DNA of 60,107 nt from an uncultured Collinsella sp. (GCA_934658705.1 CAKUHP010000006.1:1-60107); one strand, 5' to 3'; shown: positions 8,401-18,318, counted from the first letter of the stretch. Numbers and translations are program-made. Notes: generated by a model not told the origin, from the letters alone.

Positions 8401-11400
8401 CTTCGCAAACTCGAACGTGACCTCCTGCGACGCGGTGACATCGCTCAGCGTGACCTCGTACGCGCCGCCCTTGTAATCAGAAATGTCGAGGTCGACGGCC
8501 TTGTCCGAGCCGGCCTCCGCAACCGTCACGCGCTCGAGGTAGCACCCCTCGTCGGGCGTCGCCGAAAGGGTCGCATCCCCGCCCTCAACAACCGTAACCG
8601 AAGCATTGTCGACCGAACCGTTGACCGCCTTCGCCGTCACCTTGTAGCGCTCGGGTTTCTTCTTGACCGTCAGTGTGCCGGGGGCGACCGCGACATCGAA
8701 GTTCGGATCGGCGACCGCCGCATTGATCTGGTACTCACCCGCCGGCGATTTCTTATTCGCCGAGCAGAAGTATGCAACCTTAACGTCCGAAGTGTCGCAA
8801 CGGCTCACCAGGCTCGAGGTAAACTCGGGATTTTCCTGGCCCTCAAAGCGCTCGGCATCGTCAACCTTCACCAGCAGCTGAGCCGGCGCAACAGTAACCG
8901 CAAGCTCAACGTCCTCGGCAGCAAGATAGTTTCGAGACGCCTTGGCATGGGCGATAACACGTGCCGTGCCAGCAGCCTTCACGGTCGCGCAACGCCCCTT
9001 AATCGAAATCGGGCTTGCGTCGTCGTCCGCGGAGTCAACGAGCTCAAAGCTCACAGGCGTCTGGGCGACGTTGTCGAACACAATGGGATCGCCGCCATAA
9101 ACACCAGAATAGCTCGTCGTGCCCGTAATGACCTGGCTGGCCTTTGCAATCGAGAACTCGGTGGACTTTTTGCCTTGATAGTTAGGGTCGGTCACCTTAA
9201 CCGTAATGCGGTAGTTGCCACTGTCGCACGGCTCCAGCGCCGTGGGGCCATAGGACGTTCCGTCAACGCCGCGATACGTGACGGAATAGGCGGACGCATC
9301 AAGGCCGGCAACCGTAACCGCCGCGCCGTGTCGTTCGCCATCGTATGTCACATCAGACGTCTCGATAGAAATATCGACCGGGGCCTTCTCGATCGTGAAA
9401 TCGCAGCTCGCGTTGCCCACGTACCCGTTGGCGTCGAGCGTCGCCACTGCACGATACGTGCCGGTATCCACCGGCGCCTGGTCGAACGTGTACTGGGTGT
9501 CGCCCGTGCCAACATAGATCAGTTTGACATCGCCCTCGCAGCCCTCGGGCACGCCCGCAAGCTCCGGAGCTTGCGCTTCCCCGTTATAGGTAAAAGTCTG
9601 GCCTTCAAACGCGAGCGGCGCTTCCTTCGCCTTCACAACCAGCGCAAAATGCGCGACACGCTTGTCGCCCAGGTCATCGGTGCACGCAATCTTAAAGCGG
9701 CACGCGCCCGTTGCTGCAGGCATGCCCGAGAGCACCAAGGCACCCGTTCCGTCATCGGCCTGCGTCAGTTGCATGCCCTCAGGAACCTCAACCTCATCCA
9801 AGTTGTACGCATACGGTGCCTTGCCGCCCGTAGCGCCGGCAATCTCTGCACGGTACCCATCGTGAGCGGTCGCCGCCGGCAGCACGCGCCCATTGAACAC
9901 GAGCGTTTCGCGAGGCACGATGGACACCGTCGCATGCTCGGTATCCGTCTTTGCCACCGTACCCAGATAGCTCTGCGTAATGCGGCAGAAGTACTCACCT
10001 TCGCCGTCGCTGTCGAGCTGGGCGATCGAGAGGGTCTCCCCCGTCTCGCCCTTCAGCGCCACCGCCTTGCCGCCATCGGCGGGCACACGATACCACTGGT
10101 AGCCCAGCTTAACGTCGGCGGCAGAACCCGAAGACACAGCGGCGTGGGCACGAACGTTGCGCCCCGCCTCGGCGGCGATCGAAAGCTCGACCGGATCGCC
10201 CTCGTAAGCACTCGCACCCTGCGGCTGAGCGAGCACCTCCGGAGCCGCAGCCTTTACGAATTCAAACGTGACCTGCTGCGGGGCACTCACGCCGCTCAGT
10301 GTGACCTCGTACGCCCCGCCCTGGTAGTCGGAAATATCAAGGTCATAGGCATTGCCGGCCGAACCGTCATCACCGGCCTCTTCGGCAACGGTCACGCGCG
10401 TCAGATAGCACCCCTCATCGGGCGTCGCCGAAAGCGTCACCTTGCCATCCGTAGCGACCGAAGCAGTCTCCGGATCGACCGATCCGTTGACTGCTCGGGC
10501 CGTCACCTTGTACTTAGGCGCCTCCGCAAAGCGCGCCTCGACGGTCATGTTGTCCTCGGGGACAAACGTCCAAGTAGCGTCCGTGCTCAACGGCTCATCA
10601 CCCAACGAACCATCATCGTTGCGCGCATACCACCCATCGAACACATAGCCCGCGTCGGGAACGGCAGTCAGCGTCGTCGACTCACCGTTCTCGACCTCGT
10701 TGGTCACGGCATACCCCAGCGATTCGTCCTCGGAGGAACCCTCGACGTGTCCGCCTTGACGCGAATCCACCGCCGTGACCGTCATCGACGCCCGCTCATA
10801 AACGGCCGTAAAGGTACGGTTGCCAAACACCACGCGGTTGATGACCGGCGTGGCCCCCACGGGCATACCGTTCTCGTCGACCCAGTATTTAAACTTCCAG
10901 CCCTTATGCGGCACGGTAAACATAATCGCCGCGGAGTGGTAGGAGCCGCCGGTGCCGAGCGCAACCATGCTAAAGCCCGCGTCCTTGGGATACGTAGCAA
11001 CCTGAACATCGCAGCCCGTCTCATAGAACACGGCCGTAAGCTGCCTATTCTCCTTTGCGGTACCGATATAGAACGCGCTATAGCTCACCGTGACGCCCGC
11101 ATCGTCGACCCAATGCGAGAAGTGATACTTCTTCCACGGAATCGCGATCGCCATAAACATGTCGCCCCTGTCGTACGACCTGCTGCCGGCGGGAATGCCA
11201 TCGACCAGAAGCGCCGTACCGCGGAAGATGGACGAGCCGGTGACGGTAATGGTCACCTGTCCATCGGATTCGAACTGCGCGTAGTACGTTATGTCTTGCG
11301 TGGCGGTCACATCGAGGGTCGTCGCGGTCTCGACGATCGAGGTACCCTCCTTGTCGGTGCTCCAGCCCACAAAGCGATAGCCCATACCGGCAACAGCGGT

Positions 11401-14400
11401 CAGCTCCACCTGATCGCCTACGACAAAACTACCGCTGCCCGTAACACGGCATCCCCTGCTCGAAGCCTTGTCCTTCACCACGACCTCGCCCGTGACGGTC
11501 ACCTCGTACGGATCGGCAAACACGGCCTGGAGCTCCAACGCATCGCCCTCGAGCCCCTCGACCATATCCTTGTCGAGCTTAACCCAACAACGGGCGTCGC
11601 AGCTCAGCAGCGACTTGTTGCCCTCGGCATCCAAGACATACCAACCGACGAATCGCTTGGTTCCCATGGACGTGGCGTTCAGCTCGACCGTATCACCGAA
11701 TTGATAGGAGCCCTCACCGCTCAGGGTGCCAACGCTATCGTCACTCGCGCTCAAAACGACTTGATAGGACTTAGGCGTAAAGGTCGCCGTATAGGTGGCG
11801 TCACCCGTGACCTTAACGGTATAGTCCGCGTTCTCGCTGACTGTCTCGCCCTTGTCGTCCGTCCAACCGGCAAACGAATACCCGGTGTTGGCGATCGCAC
11901 GAAGCGTTGCGCGGTCGCCTGCCTCATAGCCGCCAAAGCCGCTCACGGCTCCACCCTCGACAGGCGAAGCAACGGTATGCACGACATACGAGCCCGACGC
12001 AAAGACAGCATAGAGCGACGTGTCCTCACGCACGGTAAATCGATAGATTTTCTTGGAGCTCACGCACGTGCCGTCACGGAACCAGCCAACAAAGGAGGTA
12101 TCTGCCGCAGAAGTCGCACGCACCGTAGCGACCTGTCCGGCGGCATATGTCCCGGCGCCCTCGACCGTCCCCATGCTCTCTTCGCACGAGACGTCCACCG
12201 TATATTGTTTTGCCGAGAACACGGCCTGAAGCGTCGTGTCAGACGTCGGCACCACGTGGTAGGTGCTGTCACGGCTTACCACGGCGCCCGAAGCGTCGGC
12301 CCAATACTCAAACGCATAGCCCGAAAGCGCGTGCGCTGCCAGCGTGGCGGCATGCCCCGCTTCGACGGTACCCGTGCCCTCGACCCAGCCGGCGGCACTC
12401 GATTCGACCAGCGAACCGGTGCCGGAATCGACTACCGTCGTGGCGTCGACTTCATAGCTCTTTGCCATAAAGCGAGCGATGTGTACATGGCTGCGCTCCT
12501 GGTGGCAGGTGAACTCCGCATCGGTAGACTCAAGCTTGCCATCGGCCGTATACCAACCGGTAAAGACATAGCCAGGATTGGGCGTTGCCTTAAGGGCAAC
12601 CTCCGCGCCGCGGTCGGCAAGGATGCGGCTCGCCTTGACGGTGCCGCCCTCCACAGGATCGGCGAGGGGCACGCAGACGGTATCGACAGGCGCGAAGGCG
12701 GCCGTCACAACACAACGTCCGGTTTTGCCACGCGCTTTCGCAACCAACGTGGTCTCGCGTTTGGCACTCTTCAGATGTCCATTGACATACCAGCCCCGGA
12801 ACAGAAAGCCTGGATGGGCCTTAGCCGTCAGATGAAGGGTCTCCCCCAGCTTAAACTTATCGGTCGTGGGGTTCACCACGGTTCCGTTGCACGTCACGGT
12901 ACCGGCGAGCCACGAATCGGCCGTCACCATGACCTCGGGCTTTGAGTCGGTAAAGATCGCGGTATAGGTATCGCTCTTGGTAACCTTGACGACCAGCTCG
13001 GCGGTGTCGTACTCCTTACCGGAGCCATCCTTCCAATGGTCAAAGCGGTAGCCGTCGTTGGCCTTTGCCTTGAGCATCACCGTGTCGCCGTATCCGCAGG
13101 TAACCGAAGATGCCCCGGGATGTCCCTCGATCTCAACCGTACCGCGCTCCACAAAGGTCTTCTTTGCCTTCGCCGTCACGGTATACGTGTTTTCCTCAAA
13201 CACCGCACGCACGGTGCATTCCACGTCCTCGGGATAGAACTCAAGGTAGCATGGATCGGTACCCAGCAGCAGGTCCGTCTTAGCGTCGTACCAGCCCTTA
13301 AAGGTAAACTGTTTGCTCGCCTCGGCCGTGAGCTCAATGCTCAGCGTGGCAGGCTCGCCCTTCATGCAGTAGCCTTCGCCATGCACCAAATACTTGCCCG
13401 CCATGGCCGCAGCTGGCTCAACGACCACGTCCACCTTGCAGGCACGCGTAAACTTCGCCTGAATCACGCAGTCGGTAATGGGCTCAAAGGTATAGGAGCG
13501 CTCGCTCGAAACCAGCGTCGAGGTGGCATTCGAGCCTCCGTTGCTCAGATACCAACCGTCAAAGATATAGCCCTCGGATGGCGTGGCCTCCGCAGTCACG
13601 CGCTCGCCCTCGGGAACCTCGAGGACCATACCGGCAGTCTCGCCGCGCTTCAGCGTAACGGTGCCGCCCTCGAGCGGGTCGGCCTCGGCACGCACGGTAT
13701 GCGTATCCCTGCCGTCCATCACGACCTCGATCCGGGCATTGCCGTTAACGCGGTATTCGCAAACCTCCTGTTTGTTGGCAATTGTGATGCCCTGCGCATC
13801 GGTTTCGCGCCACTCCACAAACCGGTACGTCTTCTCCGGATTGTCGGGGCGCACCTTGGGCCGCATCGTAAACGTGAGGATGTCCCCATCCTTCGCACGA
13901 ACCTTGCCGTCCACGACCGGCACGCCATCGCACAGCACCTCCGCGCTGTCGAAGGGATCGGTATTCACCAGGATGGTCTTATCCGCCTTGCGGAAGCGTG
14001 CAACCAGATGGCGATCGACCTCGGCATTAAAGCTATACGTACGCTCGCGCGAAACCTCGATACCGTCCTCGAACCATCCCACAAAGGCATAATCGGGACC
14101 CTCGCTCGCGGTGACCATCGCCTTATCGCCGCGTTTAACGCTCTGCTTTACGGGGCTTACGGTGCAGCCCGTCGAGAAATCGGCCTGAACGCCATCGGCC
14201 TCGGCAACCGCTGTAATGTCCACATCCTTCTCAAAGACTGCCGTCATCTTTACAATCTCGGGCGTCAGGTCCGTGATGGTCATCGTCTTAACGGGTGATG
14301 TCGAAACCTCAACACCGTCCTGCTTCCAGCACACAAAGCGATAGCCGGGATTGGCGACGGCTTCGAGCGTGGCAACTGTTCCCTCGTAGTGGAAACCACC

Positions 14401-17400
14401 GCCGGTAACGACACCGCCTACCTCGGGCTGCGCGGTGGCAATAATCTCGATCTTGTGGTCGCCGTGGGGCTTATCGGGATCATGCGGTTTCTTGTGGTCG
14501 TCAATGATGTCCTTGATCTCCTTGAGCACCTTGGTGCCCACGGCGGCGACATCCTCAATGTTGTCGGCCATGCCGATCTCGATCACCGCGTCGGCCGCGA
14601 TGGGGTCGACGATCTCGCCCAGGCCGTATATGGTTGCGAGAACTGCCGCGGCGGTAATCGCGGCGATGAGCGCGGCCTTTAGCGCCGCAAGCGACTCGGC
14701 AGGATCGGTCGCCTCGCGGAAATGCGCGGTGTACTGCACATCCCCCTCGAGCACAAACGTGTAGGACGGGCCGTCGTCGCCGGTAAAGACGACGTTGCCG
14801 AGGGCATCGGTCGCGTAGTCAAACACATAGCCGGGCATTGGCACCGCCACGACCGTGACGCGCGACCCAATGCCATACAGGCCCGTGGAGAGGAACTGTC
14901 CGAGCGGCTGGCCGTTTTCATCGACTCCGTCCACGCTCAGGACAACGCTCGCCTGCGGAGCGCAGTAGCGCGGCGTAATTTCGATCCTCGCGTCAGTCTT
15001 GTCCTCGGACACCATCGCGTCCGCCTCGTCCACCGTATAGGTAAAGTCGAGCTGATCGCTCACGGCGTATGCATCATCGCCCTCGCCCAGGAACCAGCCC
15101 AGGAACAGCGCGTTGTCCGTGACGGCAGAAACCTTAACCGTCTCACCGGCATTGCGATAGCAGTTTTGAGCGATAACGCTCAGGTGCGCAAAATCCTGCG
15201 ATGAATCGGTCGCCTGCGCATCGTTGACATGCACCGCATAGTCCTTGAGCTTAAAGCGCGCCTCGAGGGACAGGTCCTTATCCGGCGTAAACGTGTAGAC
15301 CGTCTCTTTGGAGATGTACTCGCCGGACTCGGTGTCATACCAACCCTTAAACGTTATGTTGTCGTTGAGCATCCCCGAGGCACCGGCATCGAGCGTGACC
15401 TCGGCGCCCGCATCGATCGTCATCGAGTCGGAAACATCGGGCAGCTCAACGCCGTCCATCAGCTTGCGTTCGCCTTTATCGATCGTTTGGGCATAGGAGA
15501 TTTGGAACGATGTCGGCTCAGGCTTCTTGAGCTGTAAGGTGCCCTTGGTTTGGGTTTCGAAATGCGAATAGCCGTCGTCATACACGAGCTTGATGGGCTG
15601 TCCGTCCATCGACTCGTCGAAGACGTCACCGTCGCAGGGGGTCGCCGTAAGGTACTCGCCGAGCTCTTCCTTTATGAGCGCCTCATAGTTCCAAATCGAT
15701 ACCGAATGCGGGTAATCGAGCTCGATGCTCATGCCTTCGAGAGAAATGGTGTCCCCCGGTTCATAGGTCATGTTGTCGGGGTCGCACGAGATCTCAACGC
15801 TCTTGAGCACCTTGCCCACCGGGACGGGTAGACAGCCGTTGCATCTCTCCCAAACAGCTTTGGGCTCTCCGTTGCTGTACTTCGGAATCATCTTTGCGGG
15901 GACCATAACCGTCATGTTGTACTTGGGGAACGTGTCGGTATTGATGAGCACCGCATGGTTGCACCCAAGGAATACGGTTTCGAGATTGGTGTCGTAAAAC
16001 GCCTTTTCCGGCAACTCCTCGATCTTGGAGTTATAGGGAAGCGTCAGTCCGCCACTCAAGTCGGTGCCGTAGAAGCAGGTATGGCCAAGCGTTTCGACCG
16101 TTGTGTTGCTCTCAAGTCCTGTGGTGGCAAGGTGCGAGCAGTGTCTGAACGCGCAAACGCCAATCGATGTAATGGAGGTGTTCTTGTCCAGGCCGGTATC
16201 GGTCAGAGCTTTGCAGCCGTCGTAGGCTCTGTCGGGAATCGACGCGAGGCCAACAACCTTGTCGAGCCCCGTGGACTCTAACCCGCTCTCGGCAAACGCG
16301 GCATAGCCCATAGATCCGATGGTAGCGGTCTCGTTGATGTTCAGGCTCGTAAGCGACTTGCAGCCAAAGAACGCCTCTTTTCCGATTTGACCGATGGTCA
16401 TACCGGAAAGGCTGATATCGGTGAGATTCGGGCAGTTATAGAAGGTGTGCATTCCAATTTTAGAAATGGAGCTATTCTCAAAGCGCACTGAGCACAAATT
16501 GGTAGAGTCGGCACAGAGCTGCGCGTCGACTTCATCCACCCCGGAATCGACAATCAAATTCGTTACCATTCGACCGTCGACAGAGTTCTCGCGTGGGTTG
16601 TTTTCATCAATCTCTACGGTAAGATTTCCGTTTGCGTCGCACGGATACAGATAGTAGTTCGGCATGAACTTGGCGTACTCGCAGGCCGCCTGCTGCAGGT
16701 CGCCCTTGCTGTACGTGACAAGGTGTGTGTAGCCGTCGTCATACACCAGCTGTATGGGCTCTCCGTCCATCGAGTCATCGAAGACGTCGCCGTCGCAGGG
16801 GGTCGCCGTAAGGTATTCGCCGAGCTCTTCCTTTAAGAGAGCTTCGTAGTCGCTGTCCATCGTCGAATGAGGATATTGAAACGTGACGCTCATGCCCTCG
16901 AGCGAAATGATGTCACCCTGCCGATAGGTCATCTTGTTGGGATCACGCGAGATCTTGATCTTTTGGAGCACCTTGCCCACGGGGACGGGAAGGCTACCAT
17001 TGCAGCTCTCCCAAACATCTTTAGGGTGGCCGCTTTCGTATTGCGTAGCCATCTTGGCAGGGACCATGACAGTCATGTATTGCTTGGGAAACGTGGTGGA
17101 ATTAATGAGCACCGCATGGTCGCACCCAAGGTACACGGTTTCGAGCTTAGAGCCATAGAACGCACGGCTCGGTAGCTCTTCGATCTTGGAATAAAGGGGC
17201 AGCGACAGCCCGCCGCTCATATTGGCTCCGGAGAAGCAGCCTTCGCCGAGCGTCTTGATCGTCGTATTGCTCTCGAGTCCCGACGTCGCAAGGCGCGAGC
17301 AGTTTTTGAACGCATCGACTCCGATTGATGTGATGGATGTGTTACCGCCCAGACCGGTATCGGTCAGAGCGCTGCAGCCATTATAAGCGCTCTCAGGAAT

Positions 17401-18255
17401 CGAACTGAGGCCAACGACCTTGTCGAGCCCCGTAGACCGCAGTCCGCTCCAGGCAAACGCAGCCTCGCCCATCGAGCCGATGGTAGCGACATCGTTAATG
17501 TTCAGGCTCGTAAGCGATCCGCACCCAGAAAACGCCCCTTTCCCGATCTCCCCAATGGTCATACCGGAAAAGCTGACATCGGCGAGATTCGAGCACCCAT
17601 AAAAGGCGTGTATTCCAATTGAAGAAATAGAGCTGTTCTCAAAATGCACCGAACGCAGATTGGAGGAGCGGTCACAAATATACCCGGGAATCCCATCCGC
17701 TCCGTAATCAACGATCAGATTGATTACCCATATGCCGCCGACAGAGTTCTTATTCGGGTCACTTTCATCGATCTCTACCGTTACGTTTCCGCTTGCATCG
17801 CACGGGTACACATTGCCGTTCGGCATAAGCTTGGCATACTCGTAGACCGTAGGCTCCTTATGCCCGAGGGCATCGGTTTGGCTGCTATCGGATGGAGACT
17901 CCGCCGTTGCAGGCGAGGTCTTTGCTGCATCGGAATCAGTCGCGGCGCTCGAAAGGTTTTGGGTCAGACTCGACGCAGGGATGTTGGTATCAGAGCTGGA
18001 CGATTTGCCCTGAGCGTTATTCGTTTGGTCGGAAGTTGTGGATGAACTGCCCTCATCGGCCGATGATGTGTCATCGGCCGCATCGGCATCAGCGTCGGAA
18101 CCCGAGTCGGTCTCTTGGGCTTCGCTCTCGACAGCAGTCGCCCCGGCATCATCGGCATAAGCCGCGCGGGGCGCAAGCGGTATCGAGGTCACGACCATCG
18201 CGACCGAAAGATAGACGACTAAAAACCTATAGAGAGCAGCAGTGATCCTGTTCAT
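5473..18255 (-). CDS. Giant LPXTG-like cell-wall-anchored adhesin with BspA-type LRRs and InlB-type repeats (~4,260 aa)
   Basis: The 4,260-residue protein is predicted to be exported and linked to peptidoglycan by sortase. It starts with a signal peptide (LYRFLVVYLSVAMVVTSIPL, cut after AYA) and a Ser/Asp/Thr-rich stretch to about residue 130. Two tandem copies of a BspA-type leucine-rich module follow (about 137-524 and 525-912; motifs such as SITSIGVDAFKNCS). Next come about 19 InlB B-type repeats (about 912-2577; signature YxFxGWY). Three near-identical modules of roughly 500-600 residues, each with an NGSVD/ATPDEGCYL repeat, an Ig-like YQWYR/GEYFCRIT domain and MBG-like domains, lie at about 2580, 3200 and 3710. 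A DPDNPDPD-rich linker precedes the last. The C-terminus reads LADTGDKAP, then a hydrophobic helix, then LLRRRHPGA, a sortase signal with LADTG in place of LPxTG. The start at 18255 is supported by GGAAGG. It probably binds host or bacterial surface ligands; the target is unknown. Confidence 0.9.
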   Translation of the reverse strand: MNRITAALYRFLVVYLSVAMVVTSIPLAPRAAYADDAGATAVESEAQETDSGSDADADAADDTSSADEGSSSTTSDQTNNAQGKSSSSDTNIPASSLTQNLSSAATDSDAAKTSPATAESPSDSSQTDALGHKEPTVYEYAKLMPNGNVYPCDASGNVTVEIDESDPNKNSVGGIWVINLIVDYGADGIPGYICDRSSNLRSVHFENSSISSIGIHAFYGCSNLADVSFSGMTIGEIGKGAFSGCGSLTSLNINDVATIGSMGEAAFAWSGLRSTGLDKVVGLSSIPESAYNGCSALTDTGLGGNTSITSIGVDAFKNCSRLATSGLESNTTIKTLGEGCFSGANMSGGLSLPLYSKIEELPSRAFYGSKLETVYLGCDHAVLINSTTFPKQYMTVMVPAKMATQYESGHPKDVWESCNGSLPVPVGKVLQKIKISRDPNKMTYRQGDIISLEGMSVTFQYPHSTMDSDYEALLKEELGEYLTATPCDGDVFDDSMDGEPIQLVYDDGYTHLVTYSKGDLQQAACEYAKFMPNYYLYPCDANGNLTVEIDENNPRENSVDGRMVTNLIVDSGVDEVDAQLCADSTNLCSVRFENSSISKIGMHTFYNCPNLTDISLSGMTIGQIGKEAFFGCKSLTSLNINETATIGSMGYAAFAESGLESTGLDKVVGLASIPDRAYDGCKALTDTGLDKNTSITSIGVCAFRHCSHLATTGLESNTTVETLGHTCFYGTDLSGGLTLPYNSKIEELPEKAFYDTNLETVFLGCNHAVLINTDTFPKYNMTVMVPAKMIPKYSNGEPKAVWERCNGCLPVPVGKVLKSVEISCDPDNMTYEPGDTISLEGMSIELDYPHSVSIWNYEALIKEELGEYLTATPCDGDVFDESMDGQPIKLVYDDGYSHFETQTKGTLQLKKPEPTSFQISYAQTIDKGERKLMDGVELPDVSDSMTIDAGAEVTLDAGASGMLNDNITFKGWYDTESGEYISKETVYTFTPDKDLSLEARFKLKDYAVHVNDAQATDSSQDFAHLSVIAQNCYRNAGETVKVSAVTDNALFLGWFLGEGDDAYAVSDQLDFTYTVDEADAMVSEDKTDARIEITPRYCAPQASVVLSVDGVDENGQPLGQFLSTGLYGIGSRVTVVAVPMPGYVFDYATDALGNVVFTGDDGPSYTFVLEGDVQYTAHFREATDPAESLAALKAALIAAITAAAVLATIYGLGEIVDPIAADAVIEIGMADNIEDVAAVGTKVLKEIKDIIDDHKKPHDPDKPHGDHKIEIIATAQPEVGGVVTGGGFHYEGTVATLEAVANPGYRFVCWKQDGVEVSTSPVKTMTITDLTPEIVKMTAVFEKDVDITAVAEADGVQADFSTGCTVSPVKQSVKRGDKAMVTASEGPDYAFVGWFEDGIEVSRERTYSFNAEVDRHLVARFRKADKTILVNTDPFDSAEVLCDGVPVVDGKVRAKDGDILTFTMRPKVRPDNPEKTYRFVEWRETDAQGITIANKQEVCEYRVNGNARIEVVMDGRDTHTVRAEADPLEGGTVTLKRGETAGMVLEVPEGERVTAEATPSEGYIFDGWYLSNGGSNATSTLVSSERSYTFEPITDCVIQAKFTRACKVDVVVEPAAAMAGKYLVHGEGYCMKGEPATLSIELTAEASKQFTFKGWYDAKTDLLLGTDPCYLEFYPEDVECTVRAVFEENTYTVTAKAKKTFVERGTVEIEGHPGASSVTCGYGDTVMLKAKANDGYRFDHWKDGSGKEYDTAELVVKVTKSDTYTAIFTDSKPEVMVTADSWLAGTVTCNGTVVNPTTDKFKLGETLHLTAKAHPGFLFRGWYVNGHLKSAKRETTLVAKARGKTGRCVVTAAFAPVDTVCVPLADPVEGGTVKASRILADRGAEVALKATPNPGYVFTGWYTADGKLESTDAEFTCHQERSHVHIARFMAKSYEVDATTVVDSGTGSLVESSAAGWVEGTGTVEAGHAATLAAHALSGYAFEYWADASGAVVSRDSTYHVVPTSDTTLQAVFSAKQYTVDVSCEESMGTVEGAGTYAAGQVATVRATSAADTSFVGWFRDGTCVSSKKIYRFTVREDTSLYAVFASGSYVVHTVASPVEGGAVSGFGGYEAGDRATLRAIANTGYSFAGWTDDKGETVSENADYTVKVTGDATYTATFTPKSYQVVLSASDDSVGTLSGEGSYQFGDTVELNATSMGTKRFVGWYVLDAEGNKSLLSCDARCWVKLDKDMVEGLEGDALELQAVFADPYEVTVTGEVVVKDKASSRGCRVTGSGSFVVGDQVELTAVAGMGYRFVGWSTDKEGTSIVETATTLDVTATQDITYYAQFESDGQVTITVTGSSIFRGTALLVDGIPAGSRSYDRGDMFMAIAIPWKKYHFSHWVDDAGVTVSYSAFYIGTAKENRQLTAVFYETGCDVQVATYPKDAGFSMVALGTGGSYHSAAIMFTVPHKGWKFKYWVDENGMPVGATPVINRVVFGNRTFTAVYERASMTVTAVDSRQGGHVEGSSEDESLGYAVTNEVENGESTTLTAVPDAGYVFDGWYARNDDGSLGDEPLSTDATWTFVPEDNMTVEARFAEAPKYKVTARAVNGSVDPETASVATDGKVTLSATPDEGCYLTRVTVAEEAGDDGSAGNAYDLDISDYQGGAYEVTLSGVSAPQQVTFEFVKAAAPEVLAQPQGASAYEGDPVELSIAAEAGRNVRAHAAVSSGSAADVKLGYQWYRVPADGGKAVALKGETGETLSIAQLDSDGEGEYFCRITQSYLGTVAKTDTEHATVSIVPRETLVFNGRVLPAATAHDGYRAEIAGATGGKAPYAYNLDEVEVPEGMQLTQADDGTGALVLSGMPAATGACRFKIACTDDLGDKRVAHFALVVKAKEAPLAFEGQTFTYNGEAQAPELAGVPEGCEGDVKLIYVGTGDTQYTFDQAPVDTGTYRAVATLDANGYVGNASCDFTIEKAPVDISIETSDVTYDGERHGAAVTVAGLDASAYSVTYRGVDGTSYGPTALEPCDSGNYRITVKVTDPNYQGKKSTEFSIAKASQVITGTTSYSGVYGGDPIVFDNVAQTPVSFELVDSADDDASPISIKGRCATVKAAGTARVIAHAKASRNYLAAEDVELAVTVAPAQLLVKVDDAERFEGQENPEFTSSLVSRCDTSDVKVAYFCSANKKSPAGEYQINAAVADPNFDVAVAPGTLTVKKKPERYKVTAKAVNGSVDNASVTVVEGGDATLSATPDEGCYLERVTVAEAGSDKAVDLDISDYKGGAYEVTLSDVTASQEVTFEFAKADVPRVVAQPQDVSAHEGESAALSVAAEAGKNVADHAASSTGSAADAELSYQWFRMVNGKAVALEGEMGETLLLSDLDDERAGEYFCRITQRYLGTEVRSDSDHVVVSVVPWDTLVFNGDVLPAASAHDTYRATIAGAAGGKAPYEYAWDETKLPDGLKLTRTSGGLTLSGVPSKTGVSAFDITCTDARGETATAHFALVVQAKRVKLTFADSDFTYSGAPQAPEVSGAPKVCKGDLRIKYYGTGSTHYSSTEAPTDAGTYRAVATLRAHGYVGAAACEFEIAPAKLTVKVDDAERFEGEANPAFTSSLESAVDTSGVKAEYSCDADESSPAGEYRIGAMVADPNFDATVEPGTLTVKKKQEPVDPDPDNPDPDQPDPDNPDPDNPDNPDPDNPDPDNPDPKPDPDNPDPDNPEPDNPNKPERFEVKARAVNGSVDNASITVDAGGDATLSATPDEGCYLERATVTEDGSDKVVDLDISDYKGGAYEVTLSGVTVSQEVTFEFAKADAPMVIAQPQDASAHEGDAAVLSVAAEAGESVLDHASSSTGSAADVELSYQWFRMVDGEAVALEGETGETLLIENLDDDCAGEYFCRITQRYLGTETQADSDRAVVSVVPRDALVFNGGLLPVARAHGAYRATIAGAAGGEAPYEYTWDDAKLPDGLKLSRTSGGLTLSGTPSKAGVSTFDVTCKDAQGETVTAHFVLVAQAKRVELAFEGGSFVYSGDAQAPEVTGVPKACEGDLRIRYYGTDGTHYSSSEAPTDAGTYRVVATLRSNGYIGAASRKFKITPAKLKVKVDDAERYEGEANPAFTSSLESAVGTSGVKVEYSCDADENSPAGTYQIGATVADPNFDVVVEPGTLTVKRKQEPVDPEPVEPSPDKPDGPDPDQPDKPGAPDSDQSDSKDPARPGSSDGSAADKANANGAENSGKKVSSKTSAQQLADTGDKAPLAVALAAGAAALIALGLELLRRRHPGA
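5800..10515 (-). repeat. Triplicated Ig/MBG module inside the adhesin gene
   Basis: Three copies begin near 10512, 8650 and 7130 (minus direction). Each has the order AVNGSVD, ATPDEGCYL, SDYxGGAYEVTLS, AQPQ, YQWxR, GEYFCRIT, GAxGGxAPY, TDAGTYR-like, and VDDAERxEG. Copies 2 and 3 are the closest to one another; copy 1 carries an extra MBG-like insert. Such repeats allow length change by recombination. Confidence 0.85.
7130..7310 (-). repeat. Tandem repeat encoding a Pro/Asp/Asn linker
   Basis: Units of about 12 bp encode DPDNP and DPDQP again and again between adhesin modules 2 and 3, a cell-wall-spanning type of linker. It is a likely site of slippage and of assembly error. Confidence 0.85.
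15520..17845 (-). repeat. Tandem duplication of the BspA-type LRR module
   Basis: Two copies of about 388 residues (starting at EYAKLMPNGNVYPCD and EYAKFMPNYYLYPCD) share order and most residues through GELGEYLTATPCDGDVFD-like ends. Both copies include SITSIGV, TVETLG/TIKTLG and LPVPVGKVL. Confidence 0.88.
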
Positions 18256-18298
18256 AGGAACCTTCCCGCAATTCGCAACGATACAGGGGCCCATGGAG

Positions 18299-18318
18299 GG
18301 TAATTATTCGACATTACC
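18299..18318. promoter_or_regulatory. Small dyad in the adhesin promoter region
   Basis: GGTAAT and ATTACC, 8 nt apart, lie 44 bp upstream of the adhesin start codon in an AT-rich patch. It could be an operator; no regulator is known. The rest of the gap to 18381 shows nothing. Confidence 0.25.

Noticed and set aside
7657..12945. Very long plus-strand open frame (about 1,760 codons) antisense to the adhesin gene
   Set aside because: It is a by-product of codon bias in the opposite frame: composition is Arg/Gly/Leu-rich, it has no domain, no ribosome site, and it follows the adhesin repeats.
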